Source of the DNA: Candidatus Onthomonas avicola
Lineage (GTDB): Bacteria; Bacillota; Clostridia; Oscillospirales; Oscillospiraceae
DNA length: 46,952 nucleotides
NCBI GenBank assembly: GCA_018710845.1
Contig: DVJB01000025.1
Coordinates: forward strand, 1-46,952
Direction of reading: 5' to 3'
This document shows positions 35,502-43,404 of the stretch, piece by piece. The translations under genes were made by a program, and so were the position numbers. Under the pieces are notes generated by a model, which saw nothing but the letters and a program-made list of their open reading frames with translations, searched no databases and was not told the origin of the DNA. The first letter of the stretch is position 1. Each line of letters starts with the position of its first letter.

Positions 35502-36560
35502 TCAGTACCCTATCTTCTCTTTCTGTAGAGATGCCAGGTATAGCTCCATGCGCCGGGCGCTGTCCTGCTTTATCTGGTCGGTGACGTGGCCGTAGACGTC
35601 GAGTGTAAAGGCCGCAGTAGCGTGGCCGAGGTTCCCCTACACCGTCTTGATATCGTCCCCCGAGCGGATAGCGGCAACAGCGTAACTGTGTCGCAAATCG
35701 TGGAAGCGGGCGTCTGGCCGGCCGATGGACGCAGCCAACTTTTTGAAGTGATGATAAACTGTCTGATCAGCTATATACCGGCCATAGGCGTCCGTAAAGA
35801 CGAGGGAATACCTGCTCATCTCCTTGCGCTCGCTGTCCGCCCACACGCCGCCTGATGCTATCCAGGCCCCGCCCGCCCGAAGACGGAGCAGGCGCTGCGC
35901 CTGCTGTATCTGCTTCAACGCACGGCGGACTGTCTCTGGCATAGCCACCACCCGGCCTTTCCCATTTTTGGGGGCGGAAAAATAGTGCCAACCTCCCTTC
36001 CTGGCCTTCTGGAGCTGTCGCTGCACGTGGATGGTTCCCGCGTCAAAGTTTACGCAGTCCCAACACAGCCCCAAAATTTCACCGCGCCGCAAGCCTGTAT
36101 AGAGGTCCACCAGGTAGATCGCCTCAAAAGGGTCACCCCGAATGGCCTCCAGAAATGCCGCCATTTCCTGCTCGTCCAAAGGCCGGATTTCCGGCTTCTG
36201 GGGCCGGGGTCGCTTACAGGCGTCCGCCGGATTGTGGGACAGCAATTCCCGTGCCCGTTGCCAGTATTCTTCCTCTGTCCAGCCGTCGAAGTCTGCCCGG
36301 TGTTTTTCCAGGGGCCAAGTGATGTCACGTTTCCCGGCAAAGACGGCCTTATTATAATTAACTATACCACCATCCGACACTTCACGCAACTGCTTGGCCG
36401 CATATGCCGCCCGCTTCTGGGCGTTGATCTTGTCCTTATTCCGGGTATACTGCGCCCGGCGCATGGCGTTGATGTCCCCGCCGGCGGCGTTGTACTGGGC
36501 CAGATACCGGTCCGGGTCGTACCCGGCGACCGTCGTGTCGCTGTCAAAGCGGATGATCAA
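35502..36560 (-). pseudogene. Inactivated tyrosine integrase beside ssrA
   Basis: The frame from a TTG at 36560 to a TGA at 35502 is 353 codons long and is broken by a single TAG at 35637-35639, where GDDIKTV is followed by GNLGHATAAFTLDVYGHV. The catalytic Arg (TGLRRGE) and HxxR (HDLRHSY) lie before the stop; the second His (LGHA) and nucleophile Tyr (VYGHV) lie after it, so the truncated product cannot recombine DNA. A CAG-to-TAG change explains it. The first 75 or so residues (NAMRRAQYTRNKDKINAQKR) are not integrase-like and resemble phage structural proteins, which suggests an end-to-end deletion of a prophage that had used ssrA as its target. Confidence 0.85.
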
Positions 36561-36590
36561 TCTTTATCTCTCAACGGTTATTGACAAATC

Positions 36591-36659
36591 CAATAGGACG
36601 AAAATACAGTGAAAGGAGTGCCTCCGGAGGCCCCTCCTCGCTGTATTTTCGTCCTATTG
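36591..36659. repeat. 19-bp perfect inverted repeat with nested palindrome
   Basis: CAATAGGACGAAAATACAG (36591-36609) is matched exactly by its reverse complement (36641-36659). The 31-base loop carries CCTCCGGAGG, itself a palindrome. It lies between the dead integrase start and the TetR gene end. It could end the TetR operon transcript or be a relic of a small transposable unit. Confidence 0.75.
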
Positions 36660-36709
36660 TGTTTTTGTACTTATACTGTTTTATTGATTCCGCCGCAGCG
36701 GCCGCAAGA

Positions 36710-37369
36710 TCAGCCTTTCACATCTTCCGGCCGCTGCTCGTGCCAAATGCCTTGCAGCAGTTTGCTGACAAGTGACCTTGTAATCTCGTAGATGGACAGG
36801 AGAGCATAGTCAGTGTGAGACCTTCTCATCGCTTCCCGCTGTTTATCCGTCACCCTCGTGTAGGGATAAATGCCAAACAGGAATGGAAAAAAGGCATAGA
36901 GGAATCCCTGAATCTCCTCCACGGTCATCTGAGGGAAGAATTTCTCCAGGCAACAGGTGACGGTTCGCAGGACACCCCCATATGCCATCTTGAAAGCCAC
37001 CAGATTTTCTAACCTGCTGTTGGACTCCATGTCGTAGTGGTTCATTGACAGCAGCTTCAGCAACCGCTCCCGCCGTTCCAGGGTATGGGCCAGCTCGCTG
37101 GAAAACGCCTCGACAGACAGCTCCTCGTGTCCATTGAGCATGGCCCTCAGATCTTCCATCCAAGCCTCGTATTCCCGCTGGAGGAGCGCCAGAAAGATCT
37201 CCTCCTTTGTCTGAAAATAGTTATAGATCGAGGTACGGGTAAAGGAGGTCTTTCGCCCGATCTCCTTGAGGGTAATCTCGCGGAAACTCATGGTCTCGTA
37301 CAGAGACGCGCAGGCGTTGATAATCTCCTCTTTCCGGGCATTCGTCAGCTCCTCTGATCCCCTCGGCAT
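36710..37369 (-). CDS. TetR-family regulator
   Basis: 219 residues. The N-terminal helix-turn-helix is clear: KEEIINACASLYETMSFREITLKEIGRKTSFTRTSIYNYFQTKEEIFLALL (about 12-62). The C-terminal half is all-helical and hydrophobic, as in ligand-binding TetR domains, with the TetR_C-like FLYAFFPFLFGIYPY. It is the last gene of a minus-strand operon (DUF362, flavodoxin, tetR) and probably represses that operon through the palindrome at 38907-38919. Confidence 0.88.
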   Translation of the reverse strand: MPRGSEELTNARKEEIINACASLYETMSFREITLKEIGRKTSFTRTSIYNYFQTKEEIFLALLQREYEAWMEDLRAMLNGHEELSVEAFSSELAHTLERRERLLKLLSMNHYDMESNSRLENLVAFKMAYGGVLRTVTCCLEKFFPQMTVEEIQGFLYAFFPFLFGIYPYTRVTDKQREAMRRSHTDYALLSIYEITRSLVSKLLQGIWHEQRPEDVKG

Positions 37370-37439
37370 GGACTTCCCTTCTCCCCTCTTTGCAATCAGG
37401 CGTGCGGTCGTGCCGATGGTTCAGTCCGCCACCGCACAG

Positions 37440-37910
37440 TCACACGTTCAGCACACGTTTCGCCCACGCCACCGCATCGGCATGGTTGAGCAACTTCCCC
37501 TTCTCCCAGACAGCCTTGGGACAATGGGCCTTCAGGCTCCGTTCCGCCTTCTCGATCCCGCTGCCGCCGGAGGTGGCAAAGGGGATCATCCGTTTGCCGG
37601 AAAAGTCATAGCTCTCCAGGAAGGTGTCCACAATCCGCGGCTCGACATACCACCAGATGGGAAATCCCACCAGCACGGTGTCATACTGCCCCATATCCGC
37701 CACCGGCTCGGCAATGGCGGGGCGGGCGTCCGGGTCATTCATCTCCACGGTACTGCGGCTCTTGCGGTCCATCCAATTCAGGTCTGCGCCAGTATACGGC
37801 TCCTCCGGGCGAATCTCATAGAGATCCGCTCCGGCCGTCTGCGCGATGGCCTGCGCTGTCCGCGCGGTCACGCCGCTGGCGGAAAAATAGGCCACCAATG
37901 TCTTGCCCAT
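37440..37910 (-). CDS. Flavodoxin-like protein (flavodoxin_4 type)
   Basis: 156 residues. It has the start MGKTLVAYFSASGVTARTAQAIA, whose SASGVT phosphate loop binds FMN, then VLVGFPIWWYVEPRIVDTFLE and IPFATSGGSG, typical of the short flavodoxin family that reduces small molecules or partner enzymes. It lies 26 bases after the DUF362 gene and 70 bases before tetR. Two further family members are at 44435 and 44994. Confidence 0.9.
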   Translation of the reverse strand: MGKTLVAYFSASGVTARTAQAIAQTAGADLYEIRPEEPYTGADLNWMDRKSRSTVEMNDPDARPAIAEPVADMGQYDTVLVGFPIWWYVEPRIVDTFLESYDFSGKRMIPFATSGGSGIEKAERSLKAHCPKAVWEKGKLLNHADAVAWAKRVLNV

Positions 37911-37936
37911 TTCATTTTCCTCCTATCATCCGCGTC

Positions 37937-38827
37937 TTACAGCTCAATCAGCTCATATTCCCGGGTGCCGAAGCCCAGGTCCGCGGCCGCCTCAATGGTG
38001 TGGATGCCGTTGCGGCTGTTCACCCGCTCCACAAAATGCTCCTTGCCCGGGTCGTCAGACTGCATCACCAGGTCGATGCAGGCCTGGTCGATGGCCACCG
38101 GGTCCAGGGAGGCGAGGATGCCGATGTCCTTCATGCACGGGTCCTCGGCCACGGCGCAGCAGTCGCAGTCCACGGAGAGGTTCTTCATCACGTTGATAAA
38201 GGCGATCTTGCCCTGGAAGTGCTCCACCACGCTGGAGGCCGCGTCCGCCATGGCCTCCGGGAAGACCACTGCGCTGGCGTGCTGCTTCCAGGTCTCGTAG
38301 CGGTCGTCCGTCTTGCCGGCGGAGTGGATCAGCGCCTTGCCCGCGCGGGAGGCACAGCCGATGGACAGCTGCTTGAGCGCGCCGCCGTAGCCGCCCATCG
38401 GGTGGCCCTTGAAGTGGGCCAGGACCAGCATGGAGTCGTAATGGAGGATGTTTTTGCCCACGACATTCTCATGGAGCACCTTGCCGTTGGGGATGGGCCA
38501 GACCACGTCCGGTCCCTCGGCGTCCATCAGGTCTACGTCAAAATACTTGTTCCAGCCGTGCTCCTCCAGGAGCTTGAGGTGAGACTCGGTGTTGTCGCGC
38601 ACGCCGACCGTGGCGTCGCTGTAGGCGGTGTTGCACTCCACAATCGTGCCGTGGACCGCCTCCACCATGGGCCGCCAGAACTCCGGGTGCAGGTAGTTCT
38701 GGTTCCCCTTCTCGCCGGAATGGACCTTCACCGCCACTTTGCCGGGCAGCTCCACGCTCAGCGCGCGGTACATCTCCACAACCTTCTCCGGCGTGATCTC
38801 TCTGGAAAAATAGACCTTTGCCTTCAT
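37937..38827 (-). CDS. DUF362 domain protein
   Basis: 296 residues matching DUF362: VAVKVHSGEKGNQNYLHP, IVECNTAY, LVLAHFKGHPMGGYGGALKQLSIGCASRAGK and SLDPVAIDQACIDLV. Many DUF362 proteins carry extra ferredoxin clusters; this form has none, though a Cys cluster (DCDCCAVAEDPC) is present and may bind metal. The function is unknown, probably redox. It is the first gene of the operon, behind the promoter and palindrome at 38907-38956. Confidence 0.88.
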   Translation of the reverse strand: MKAKVYFSREITPEKVVEMYRALSVELPGKVAVKVHSGEKGNQNYLHPEFWRPMVEAVHGTIVECNTAYSDATVGVRDNTESHLKLLEEHGWNKYFDVDLMDAEGPDVVWPIPNGKVLHENVVGKNILHYDSMLVLAHFKGHPMGGYGGALKQLSIGCASRAGKALIHSAGKTDDRYETWKQHASAVVFPEAMADAASSVVEHFQGKIAFINVMKNLSVDCDCCAVAEDPCMKDIGILASLDPVAIDQACIDLVMQSDDPGKEHFVERVNSRNGIHTIEAAADLGFGTREYELIEL

Positions 38828-38906
38828 GCTTCAAACCTCCTTGTATTGTATCCTCGGTTCTTCGCTTGCAACGCAGGCCGGCAGCCTGCCGGCCTGCCCA
38901 TTATTC

Positions 38907-38919
38907 TGACACTGTGTCA
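38907..38919. promoter_or_regulatory. Candidate TetR operator
   Basis: The 13-bp palindrome TGACACTGTGTCA lies just downstream of the DUF362 promoter -10 box, where a bound repressor would block initiation. A partial second site (TTTTGACAC) lies within the promoter spacer. The nearest regulator is the TetR protein of the same operon. Confidence 0.65.
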
Positions 38920-38927
38920 CCACCTGT

Positions 38928-38956
38928 ACTATAACACCATTTTGACACGATATCAA
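38928..38956 (-). promoter_or_regulatory. Promoter of the DUF362-flavodoxin-tetR operon
   Basis: On the minus strand, TTGATA (38951-38956), a 17-bp spacer and TATAGT (38928-38933), about 100 nt before the DUF362 start. Confidence 0.7.
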
Positions 38957-39092
38957 TCTAAAATCCCTCTCCGCGCGCCGCCGTCCCTCCACCGCGCAGT
39001 CGCGGCAGAACGGGAACGGCAGAGGGCAGAGAGGGAACGTCATTTACAGGAACACAGGCAGCCCGCCAGTGCCAGAACATAGCCCGGAGCAG

Positions 39093-39557
39093 TCAGGACT
39101 TCCCCGGGCGGTCCCAGCGCAGATAGACCATATCGATCAGCTGCCGGCCGCCCTCCCAGATGGGGTGGTCGTAGTGCTCCGAGAAAAAATTCTTGATCCG
39201 GTGGGAGTCCCGAAAACCGCAGGCACGATAAAAGGGGAGCGTCAGAGGGCTGTCGCCCGTGCCGACATAGAGGGTGCGGCAGTCCGAAACCTGCGCGCGC
39301 AGCAGGTCGAGCAGGGCGCAGCCATAGCCCTGGCGCTGGCTGTCGGGACAGATGGCGAGGTTTTTCACCTCATAGACTCCGTCCCCCTCCCGCGTGAGGA
39401 CGCACTCGCCGCGCACCCGCTCCCCGTCCCAGAGCAGGAACATCTCGCCCTGGTCGAGGTAGCGCTCTACCATGCTCTCCTGCTCATCCGCCAGCAGGAG
39501 CAACGGCATCCAACGCCGTCTCTCCTCCGGCGGGCAGCGGCGCAGCGTCAGGCTCAT
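39093..39557 (-). CDS. GNAT-family N-acetyltransferase
   Basis: 154 residues. The acetyl-CoA loop QRQGYGCALLDLL, the strand YEVKNLAICPDS before it, and PFYRACGF are classic GNAT features. The substrate is unknown. The ATG overlaps the trmO stop by four bases (ATGA), so it is the third gene of the purF-trmO-GNAT unit. Confidence 0.88.
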   Translation of the reverse strand: MSLTLRRCPPEERRRWMPLLLLADEQESMVERYLDQGEMFLLWDGERVRGECVLTREGDGVYEVKNLAICPDSQRQGYGCALLDLLRAQVSDCRTLYVGTGDSPLTLPFYRACGFRDSHRIKNFFSEHYDHPIWEGGRQLIDMVYLRWDRPGKS

Positions 39558-40285
39558 CGCGTCTCCTCCTTTGGCGCCGGGACCACTTCGCAGACGGTGA
39601 GCGTTCCGCCCGCGACGGTAAAGCGCACGTCCCAGCCGGCAAAGGTCATGCCGTAGCGCCGCGCCGGGTCGTCCTGATAGGCCGGCCGGGGGTCCTGCGC
39701 CAGCACGCCGCGCAGCGCCGCCCGCTTCTCCTTCGGGATGCGCGCGAGCAGCTCCTCCGGAATGGAGACCTCCAGCGTCCGGCGCGGCGTTCCGTCGGTA
39801 AAGCCGCCCGCCGCGTCCGGGTGAGCGTCGGCATAGGGCAGGTAGGGTTTGATGTCCAAAATCGGCGTCCCGTCGAGCAGGTCCGCCCCGGAGACAAGCA
39901 GGACCGCGCCGCAGTCCGCGCGGCGCTCCACGCCCTCCAGGCGGACGCAGGAGAGGCCGATCGGGTTGGGACGGTAGGGCGACCGGGTGGCAAACACCCC
40001 AACCGACGCGTTGCCGCCCAGGCGGGGCGGGCGGACGGTGGGCTGCCAGCGCCGCTGCGGGCGGTTGGCGTCAAAGAGCCAGATCAGCCAGAGGTGGGAA
40101 TAGCCCTCGATACCGCGCAGGGCATCCGGATTGCGGTACTCCGGCTCGAAGACAATCTCTCCCCGCAGCTCACGCACCAGACCGCTCTGACGCGGAATGC
40201 CGAATTTACCGTCAAAATCGGTCCAGATGCGCGCGATGGGGGTCAGCGTGACCGGGGCGGGCACGCCTTCTCTCCCGGCGCTCAT
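39554..40285 (-). CDS. tRNA m6t6A37 methyltransferase TrmO-like
   Basis: Methylates t6A37 in ANN-decoding tRNAs (family knowledge for TrmO/TsaA). 243 residues with PIARIWTDFDGKFGIPRQSGLV, GIEGYSHLWLIWLFD, GVFATRSPYRPNPIGLSCVRLEGV, DLLDGTPILDIKPYLPYAD, and a C-terminal region with PEELLARIPKEKRAALRGVLAQDPRPAYQ that matches the TrmO C-terminal domain. I use the ATG at 40285, which overlaps the purF stop (ATGA). Confidence 0.9.
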   Translation of the reverse strand: MSAGREGVPAPVTLTPIARIWTDFDGKFGIPRQSGLVRELRGEIVFEPEYRNPDALRGIEGYSHLWLIWLFDANRPQRRWQPTVRPPRLGGNASVGVFATRSPYRPNPIGLSCVRLEGVERRADCGAVLLVSGADLLDGTPILDIKPYLPYADAHPDAAGGFTDGTPRRTLEVSIPEELLARIPKEKRAALRGVLAQDPRPAYQDDPARRYGMTFAGWDVRFTVAGGTLTVCEVVPAPKEETR

Positions 40286-41703
40286 TTGCACCCCGGCGCG
40301 GCCTGGCCGATCTCCTCTCGGGGGATGGGGTACTGCTCCGTGAAGCAGCCCTCGCAGAAGCCGCACCGGGCGTCCGGCGCGATCTTGCGCAGGCCCTCCA
40401 GGCTGAGAAAGGCCAGCGAGTCGGCGCCCGTCAGCGCGCAGATCTCCTCACAGGTGTGGTGGCAGGCGATCAGCTTTTCTTTGTCCGGGATATCGGTGCC
40501 GAAATAGCACGGGGCAATAAACTCGGGGGAGGAGACGCGCATATGGACCTCCCTCGCCCCCGCCTGGCGCAGGAGAGAGATGATCGCCCGGCTGGTGGTG
40601 CCGCGGACGATAGAGTCGTCGATCATGACCACCCGCTTGCCCTCCACCTGGCTGCGCAGGGCACCCAGCTTGATGCGCACCGCCTGCTCGCGGCTGCGCT
40701 GGTCCGGGGTGATGAAGGTGCGGCCGATATAGCGATTCTTCACAAAGCCCTCTCCGTAGGGGATGCCGGAGGCCTCGGCATAGCCCATCGCGGCGTCCAG
40801 GCCGGAGTCGGGCACGCCGATCACCAGGTCCGCCTCCACTGGGGACTCCCGTGCCAGAATCCGCCCGGCGTTCCGCCGCGCCTCGTGAACCGACTGGCCG
40901 CAGATGACGCTGTCGGAGCGGGCGAAGTAGATATACTCAAAGATACACATGTGGCTCATGCCGCGGCAGTTGGTGCGGATAGAGCGGATGGAGCAGGCGG
41001 TGTTGGCGTTCTTCTCGTCCGGCGGTTCCACCACCACAATCTCGCCCGGCTCGATCTCGCGCACATACTCCGCCTCTACCCCGTCCAGGGCGCAGGACTC
41101 GCTGGCGAAGTAGACCGCCTCCCCCTTGCGGCCCATGCACAGCGGGCGAAAGCCCCACGGGTCGCGCGCGGCGATCAGCTTGCGCGGACTCATCACGATC
41201 AGGGAAAAGGCGCCCTTGAGCTGGCGGACAGCGCGGCTGACCGCCTCCTCCACGCTCGGGCAGGTCAGCCGCTCGCGGGCGATGGCGTAGGCGATCACCT
41301 CGGTGTCCGAGGTAGTCTGAAAGATGGCCCCGTTATATTCATATGCCCGACGGAGCTGGTCGTGGTTGACCAGGTTGCCGTTATGGACCACCGCGAGGGT
41401 GCCCTTGACATATTTCAGAGTGAGCGGCTGGGCGTTCTCCCGCTTGCCTGCGCCCGTAGTGGCATAGCGGACGTGGCCGACGGCCATCGTCCCGTCCAGC
41501 TCCTCCAGCCGCTGCTCGTCAAACACGTCCCCCACCAGGCCCACATCTTTATAGTAGGACAGCTCCCGGTCATTGGTGGTGGCGATGCCGCAGGCCTCCT
41601 GCCCCCGGTGCTGCAGGGCATACAGCCCATAATAGGTGGTTCGGGCGCAGCCGCCCTTCGGGTCCCAGACGCCAAAGACCCCGCATTCCTCATGGAGACT
41701 CAA
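40282..41703 (-). CDS. purF: Amidophosphoribosyltransferase
   Basis: First committed step of purine synthesis: PRPP plus glutamine gives phosphoribosylamine. 473 residues; residues 1-6 are a propeptide removed to expose catalytic Cys7 (CGVFGVW). The PRPP loop is VVMIDDSIVRGTT. Cys residues near 250 (CRGMSHMC) and at the C-terminus (CGFCEGC) fit the oxygen-labile 4Fe-4S cluster of the Bacillus-type enzyme. It leads an operon with trmO and a GNAT gene; no other pur genes are nearby and no purine riboswitch is visible in the short leader. Confidence 0.96.
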   Translation of the reverse strand: MSLHEECGVFGVWDPKGGCARTTYYGLYALQHRGQEACGIATTNDRELSYYKDVGLVGDVFDEQRLEELDGTMAVGHVRYATTGAGKRENAQPLTLKYVKGTLAVVHNGNLVNHDQLRRAYEYNGAIFQTTSDTEVIAYAIARERLTCPSVEEAVSRAVRQLKGAFSLIVMSPRKLIAARDPWGFRPLCMGRKGEAVYFASESCALDGVEAEYVREIEPGEIVVVEPPDEKNANTACSIRSIRTNCRGMSHMCIFEYIYFARSDSVICGQSVHEARRNAGRILARESPVEADLVIGVPDSGLDAAMGYAEASGIPYGEGFVKNRYIGRTFITPDQRSREQAVRIKLGALRSQVEGKRVVMIDDSIVRGTTSRAIISLLRQAGAREVHMRVSSPEFIAPCYFGTDIPDKEKLIACHHTCEEICALTGADSLAFLSLEGLRKIAPDARCGFCEGCFTEQYPIPREEIGQAAPGCK

Positions 41704-41766
41704 ATGAGATTCCTCCTCGCCGCGCCGGTCCCCACGCCCGGAGTACCGGCGGCTGATTTCGTACTT

Positions 41767-41796
41767 ATTGTATCACATCGCACAACATACCCGCAA
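41767..41796 (-). promoter_or_regulatory. purF promoter
   Basis: On the minus strand, TTGCGG (41791-41796), an 18-bp spacer and TACAAT (41767-41772), leaving a leader of about 60 nt. Confidence 0.6.
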
Positions 41797-41860
41797 CCGG
41801 CATTGCGTCAAAAGGCGCGCGGCGTCCAGGACAAAAGCGCCCTTCTTTTCCAACTCCCGC

Positions 41861-41889
41861 TTGACAAATTCGACCTGTGACCGCATAAT
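41861..41889 (+). promoter_or_regulatory. Promoter of the OadB-type operon
   Basis: TTGACA (41861-41866), a 17-bp spacer and CATAAT (41884-41889). The coding start is at 42093, so the transcript begins with about 195 untranslated bases. Confidence 0.7.
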
Positions 41890-41983
41890 AGGAATGTCTA
41901 TGCAAAAGGGTGCAGCCCGCAGCCCCGGCTGTGACGACGCGCGTGATACGGCATCCAAAGAGGATGACGGCAGTGCAGGACTT

Positions 41984-42036
41984 TTGCCGCGCACGGGGCA
42001 TAACGGAGTGCCGCGGGTTCGGCAAGGGTCTTTTTT
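41984..42036 (+). promoter_or_regulatory. Possible attenuator in the OadB leader
   Basis: TTGCCG (41984-41989) and GCAC (41991-41994) can pair with GTGC (42008-42011) and CGGCAA (42020-42025). A run of six T follows at 42031-42036. This resembles an intrinsic terminator placed inside the leader, about 60 bases before the start codon. No known riboswitch class is recognised upstream of it. Confidence 0.45.
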
Positions 42037-42092
42037 ATCTGTTCCCGGCCGGCTGCGCACCCAGTCCAATTAGAGAGAGGAGTCACAAATCT

Positions 42093-43214
42093 ATGCTGGA
42101 ACTCTTTAGCAACGTCTTTGAGCTGCAGTGGCAGCAGGTTGTCATGTGGATCATCGGCGCCCTGCTGATCTACCTGGCCATCGCCAAGGAGATGGAGCCC
42201 TCGCTGCTGCTGCCCATCGGGTTTGGCACCATTCTGGTCAACCTGCCGTGGTCGGGCGCGGTGACGCAGGTCATCGACGGCGTCACCGAGGTGGGCGTGC
42301 TCAATGTCCTGTTTGACGCGGGCATCTCCAACGAGCTGTTCCCGCTGCTGCTGTTCGTCGGCATCGGGGCGATGATCGATTTTACCCCGCTGCTGTCCAA
42401 CCCGAAGCTGATGATCTTCGGCGCGGCAGCGCAGTTCGGCATCTTCTTCACCCTGTGCGTGGCCCGGCTGCTCGGCTTTGAGATCGCTGACGCCGCCTCT
42501 ATCGCCATCATCGGCGCGGCGGACGGCCCCACCTCCATCTTTGTGGCTAACTTCTTTAACTCGCAGTATATCGGCGCGATCGTGGTGGTCGCCTACTCCT
42601 ACATGGCGCTGGTGCCCATCATCCAGCCGCCGGTGATCCGCCTGATCACCACCAAGGAGGAGCGCCGCATCCGCATGCGCTATGCCGACCACAGCGTGTC
42701 CAAGATGACCAAGATCCTCTTCCCCATCTGCATCACCGCGATCGCCGGCCTGGTGGCCCCGCGCAGCGTGGCGCTGATCGGTTTCCTGATGTTCGGCAAC
42801 CTGATCCGGGAGTGCGGCGTGCTCGACAGCCTCTCTGACACCGCGCAGAAGGCGCTGGCCAACCTGATCACCCTCTTCCTCGGCATCACCGTGGCCGCCC
42901 AGATGCAGGCGGAGTCCTTCCTGAACCTGCAGACGCTGATGATCCTGCTGCTCGGCCTGTTCGCCTTTGTGTTTGACACCGTGGGCGGCGTGATGGTGGC
43001 CAAGCTCCTCAACCTGTTCTCCAAGGAGAAGATCAACCCGATGATCGGCGCCGCCGGCATCTCCGCCTTCCCGATGTCCTCCCGCGTGGTGCACAAGATG
43101 GGCCTGGAGGAGGACCCGCAGAACTTCCTGCTCATGCACGCGGCCGGCGTCAACGTCTCCGGACAGATCGCCTCCGTCATCGCCGGCGGCCTGATCCTGA
43201 CCCTGTTCGGTTAA
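42093..43214 (+). CDS. Sodium-translocating decarboxylase beta subunit (OadB/GcdB type)
   Basis: 373 residues, about nine membrane helices. Family motifs are PLLLFVGIGAMIDFTPLLSNPK, GAADGPTSIFVANFF (the conserved Asp-containing sodium site) and GVMVAKLLNLFSKEKINPMIGAAGISAFPMSSRVV with HAAGVNVSGQIASVIAGG at the end. Such subunits couple decarboxylation of carboxybiotin to sodium export. No alpha (carboxyltransferase) or biotin-carrier gene is in the window. The ATG at 42093 follows AGAGAGGAG. The small gamma-like gene follows 21 bases on. Confidence 0.93.
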   Translation: MLELFSNVFELQWQQVVMWIIGALLIYLAIAKEMEPSLLLPIGFGTILVNLPWSGAVTQVIDGVTEVGVLNVLFDAGISNELFPLLLFVGIGAMIDFTPLLSNPKLMIFGAAAQFGIFFTLCVARLLGFEIADAASIAIIGAADGPTSIFVANFFNSQYIGAIVVVAYSYMALVPIIQPPVIRLITTKEERRIRMRYADHSVSKMTKILFPICITAIAGLVAPRSVALIGFLMFGNLIRECGVLDSLSDTAQKALANLITLFLGITVAAQMQAESFLNLQTLMILLLGLFAFVFDTVGGVMVAKLLNLFSKEKINPMIGAAGISAFPMSSRVVHKMGLEEDPQNFLLMHAAGVNVSGQIASVIAGGLILTLFG

Positions 43215-43235
43215 TCACAGAAAGGAGCACGGAAC

Positions 43236-43352
43236 ATGGAATTTACCGAAGTGCTGTTCAAGTGCCTGCAGGGCTGGCTGGGTGTCTTTATCGTCACCAT
43301 CGTCATCATCCTGCTGATTACCCTGCTCAACTATCTCACCAAGAGTGAGTGA
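43236..43352 (+). CDS. OadG-related mini subunit, 38 residues
   Basis: A very short gene with a strong AAAGGAG ribosome site. The product MEFTEVLFKCLQGWLGVFIV, continuing through TIVIILLITLLNYLTKSE, is a single membrane helix with short flanks, shaped like the membrane part of OadG gamma subunits (helix starting GWLGVFIVTIVII) but without the Pro-rich hydrophilic tail and zinc-binding C-terminus. It directly follows the beta subunit and is closed by the terminator at 43374-43404. It probably anchors or stabilises the beta subunit. Confidence 0.8.
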   Translation: MEFTEVLFKCLQGWLGVFIVTIVIILLITLLNYLTKSE

Positions 43353-43373
43353 CCTCCGGTCCGTTTTCTCTGC

Positions 43374-43404
43374 CTCCCCCAGCCTCACAGCTGGGGGAGT
43401 TTTT
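43374..43404 (+). terminator. Terminator after the OadB-type operon
   Basis: CTCCCCCAGC (43374-43383) pairs with GCTGGGGGAG (43390-43399), followed by a T-run. It overlaps the last codons of the convergent LysR gene. Confidence 0.85.

Noticed and set aside
35637-35639. Recoding of the in-frame TAG in the integrase (pyrrolysine or suppressor)
   Set aside because: No pyrrolysine genes are seen, and the position corresponds to an ordinary residue between catalytic motifs; a nonsense mutation in a decaying prophage gene is simpler.
41704-41766. Purine riboswitch upstream of purF
   Set aside because: The leader is only about 60 nt and shows no purine aptamer core or terminator hairpin.
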